DNA from: Bacillota bacterium
Lineage (GTDB): Bacteria; Bacillota; Clostridia; Lachnospirales; Lachnospiraceae
NCBI GenBank assembly: GCA_023390555.1
Contig: JAEWCQ010000006.1
Span: forward strand, 79,580-143,579
Length of the DNA: 64,000 nucleotides
Reading direction: 5' to 3'
The notes under the pieces are model-generated. The model was given only the letters and a program-made list of their open reading frames with translations, ran no database searches and was not told where the DNA came from. This document shows positions 62,325 to 64,000 of this stretch, piece by piece; within the stretch, counting starts at the first letter, position 1; the number at the start of each line of letters is the position of its first letter. Position numbers and translations under genes: made by a program.

Positions 62325-62687
62325 TTACTCTGTCTGCTCCGGATCCCACAGTGCTTCTGCACCATGCTGACCGGTACGGATTCGAACAACATCCATCAAT
62401 TCATACATGAAGATCTTTCCGTCTCCATATTCACCGGTATGAGCAGTCTTGGAAATTACGTCAACGACTTTATCCGCCCATTTTTTATTTGATACTACGA
62501 TTTCAAATTTAATCTTAGGAACCAGATTGACATCTACTTCTACTCCACGTACTCTCTCCTTGTAGCCCATCTGGTAGCCGCACCCCATTACCTGAGATAT
62601 TGTCATACCATGCACTTCGATTCCTGTCAGAGCATCTTTGATATCTTCCAGTATATCTTCACGTACAATTGCATCTATTTTAATCAT
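62325..62687 (-). CDS. glnK: PII nitrogen-regulatory protein (GlnK type)
   Basis: This 120-residue PII protein senses ATP/ADP and 2-oxoglutarate and gates the ammonium transporter encoded before it. It has the C-terminal signature TGEYGDGKIFMYELMDVVRIRTG. In the T-loop, the Tyr that is uridylylated in enteric proteins (ELYRG) is replaced by Val (ERVRG), so control by uridylylation at that site is excluded. GGAGGAAATAAG precedes the ATG; the gap to amtB is 54 bases. Confidence 0.93.
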   Translation of the reverse strand: MIKIDAIVREDILEDIKDALTGIEVHGMTISQVMGCGYQMGYKERVRGVEVDVNLVPKIKFEIVVSNKKWADKVVDVISKTAHTGEYGDGKIFMYELMDVVRIRTGQHGAEALWDPEQTE

Positions 62688-62741
62688 CCGCTTATTTCCT
62701 CCAAATTATAATATTTTGAAATATCATGTTTTTCCACTCTC

Positions 62742-63992
62742 TTAATCCAGTCCGTTGAATGCAGGATAGGCACTCTCACCATGCTGCGTTGTATCCAGAC
62801 CAACACGCTCTTCGCTCTCAGAGACACGAAGCGGAACAAACAGTTTCACTACAGAAGCACAGATAAATGTTCCCACAACTGCAACTGCAATAGAAGCAAC
62901 GATACTGATCAGCTGTGCTACAAAAAGATGATAATCTCCATAGACAAGTCCATCCCAGCGAGCTGCACTGTTGATCGATTTGTTTGCGAATAATCCGGTT
63001 GCAATACCGCCCCAGATACCGCCGATACCATGACAGCCAAACGCATCAAGCGCATCGTCAAATCCAAGACGCTGTTTTACGACTGACATTGTAAAGTAAC
63101 AGATCGGGCTGACTAAGATACCAATGATAATTGATGCCCATAACGGTACAAATCCTGCTGCCGGTGTGATTGCTACCAGGCCTACAACGACACCGGTAGA
63201 AGCTCCGATCAGTGTAGGTTTTCCATCTTTGATTAAATCAATCACAATCCAGGAAAGCATAGCAAATGCTGCAGAAGTATTTGTAGTCATAAATGCGTGT
63301 GCAGCAAGTCCATTTGCACCTAATGCACTGCCGGCATTAAATCCAAACCAGCCAAACCATAAGATTGCTGCTCCGAGCATAACAAACGGTACATTGTGGG
63401 TACGATAGGACATTTTTGTGTACCCGCGTCTCTTTCCAAGCATAATCGCAAGTACAAGTCCGCTGACACCGGAACTGATATGTACTACGTTACCACCTGC
63501 AAAGTCTACGGAACCCAAAACAGCTCCAAGTAATCCGTCTGTTCCCCATACCATATGAGCCAGCGGATAATATACGACCAGTGACCATAAAGCAACAAAA
63601 ATAAATAATGCCTTGAAATTCATTCTTCCTGCAACCGATCCGGTAATCAAAGCAGGTGTGATGACTGCGAACATCATCTGGAATATTGCAAAGCAAAGAT
63701 TTGGTATCGTGGGAGCAAATGGTCCGGGAAGTGCATCAACGCTATTGAGTCCGAACCAGTTAAAGTTTCCGATTATCCCACCGAGATCGCCGCTGAAAGA
63801 TAGTGTATAACCGATAAGTACCCACATGATTGAAGCGAGACCCATTATAAAAACAGACGACATAATGGTATTTACTGCGTTCTTACGTTTTACAAGACCA
63901 CCGTAAAAAAATGCAAGACCGGGGGTCATTAATAATACAAGCGCGGATGATGTAAGCATCCAGGAAATATCACCAGAATTTAAAGCGTCCAT
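62742..63992 (-). CDS. amtB: Ammonium transporter AmtB
   Basis: This 416-residue channel has eleven expected membrane helices. It has the start SALVLLMTPGLAFFYGGLVKRKN (first helix), DFAGGNVVHISSGVSGLVLA with the pore-region His, and FDDALDAFGCHGIGGIWGGI with the second pore His. The frame appears complete with ATG at 63992, but only eight bases remain before the window edge, so the ribosome site cannot be checked. It is co-transcribed with glnK. Confidence 0.94.
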   Translation of the reverse strand: MDALNSGDISWMLTSSALVLLMTPGLAFFYGGLVKRKNAVNTIMSSVFIMGLASIMWVLIGYTLSFSGDLGGIIGNFNWFGLNSVDALPGPFAPTIPNLCFAIFQMMFAVITPALITGSVAGRMNFKALFIFVALWSLVVYYPLAHMVWGTDGLLGAVLGSVDFAGGNVVHISSGVSGLVLAIMLGKRRGYTKMSYRTHNVPFVMLGAAILWFGWFGFNAGSALGANGLAAHAFMTTNTSAAFAMLSWIVIDLIKDGKPTLIGASTGVVVGLVAITPAAGFVPLWASIIIGILVSPICYFTMSVVKQRLGFDDALDAFGCHGIGGIWGGIATGLFANKSINSAARWDGLVYGDYHLFVAQLISIVASIAVAVVGTFICASVVKLFVPLRVSESEERVGLDTTQHGESAYPAFNGLD

Positions 63993-64000
63993 TCTATACC

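Noticed and set aside
1..64000. tRNA, rRNA, CRISPR arrays, transposases, prophage genes
   Set aside because: None could be recognised on either strand by inspection; a tool-based scan could still find degenerate copies.

Overview
The window looks like a chromosomal segment from an anaerobic Clostridia-type Firmicute, most likely a Lachnospiraceae-like gut organism. The grounds are strong AGGAGG-type ribosome binding sites, clostridial families (agr signalling, ECF transporter, BMP nucleoside importer, secreted GH5 mannanase with X2 and Ig-like modules, MotAB) and moderate GC. No rRNA, tRNA, CRISPR array, phage gene or intact insertion sequence was seen. The taxonomic call is inference.

Region 1 (1-36.4 kb, all minus strand) is one dense run of co-directional, often overlapping genes that reads as an agr-coupled siderophore locus. 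In transcription order it holds agrA, agrC, a 50-codon agrD-like gene, agrB, a glycosyltransferase, a LacA-type acetyltransferase, a second glycosyltransferase, an NRPS (Cy-A-MT-PCP-TE), a saccharopine-dehydrogenase-like oxidoreductase, an aryl-AMP ligase, a 2962-residue NRPS (ArCP-Cy-A-PCP-Cy-A-PCP), a thiazolinyl-imine reductase fused to a methyltransferase, a type II thioesterase, a membrane-anchored hydrolase, an ECF transporter (S, T, fused A-A), an AraC activator, two half-ABC transporters of YbtP/YbtQ type, menF, and menD running off the window. The enzyme set is that of yersiniabactin/pyochelin assembly, but all three heterocyclisation modules carry their own cysteine-type A domain. 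The predicted backbone is aryl cap plus three Cys-derived five-membered rings, with methylation, at least one ring reduction and probably sugar and acetyl decoration. This product is inferred from domain logic.

Region 2 (36.4-42.4 kb) holds an amino-acid permease, a gene-poor stretch with inverted repeats, a P1B metal ATPase with its CsoR-type repressor and C/G-tract operators, an ABM-domain protein, a nitroreductase and a divergent HxlR regulator. Region 3 (42.4-47.5 kb, plus strand) is a nucleoside (BMP/Nup-type) ABC importer with a hairpin-rich leader. Region 4 (47.5-52.6 kb, minus) is a ferric-siderophore-type ABC importer with a consensus promoter, and a LacI regulator upstream.

Region 5 (52.7-64 kb) holds mscL, a MarR regulator with a YczE-kinase fusion gene, an NAD-dependent epimerase, a large secreted mannanase, motAB, and glnK-amtB at the right edge.

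The four main threads link up. A 16-bp palindrome, GTTAG-N6-CTAAC, lies before agrA, before the first glycosyltransferase, before the ECF transporter and on the promoter of the separate siderophore-binding protein. This suggests one metal-responsive repressor governs synthesis, signalling and uptake, while agr adds population density as a second gate.
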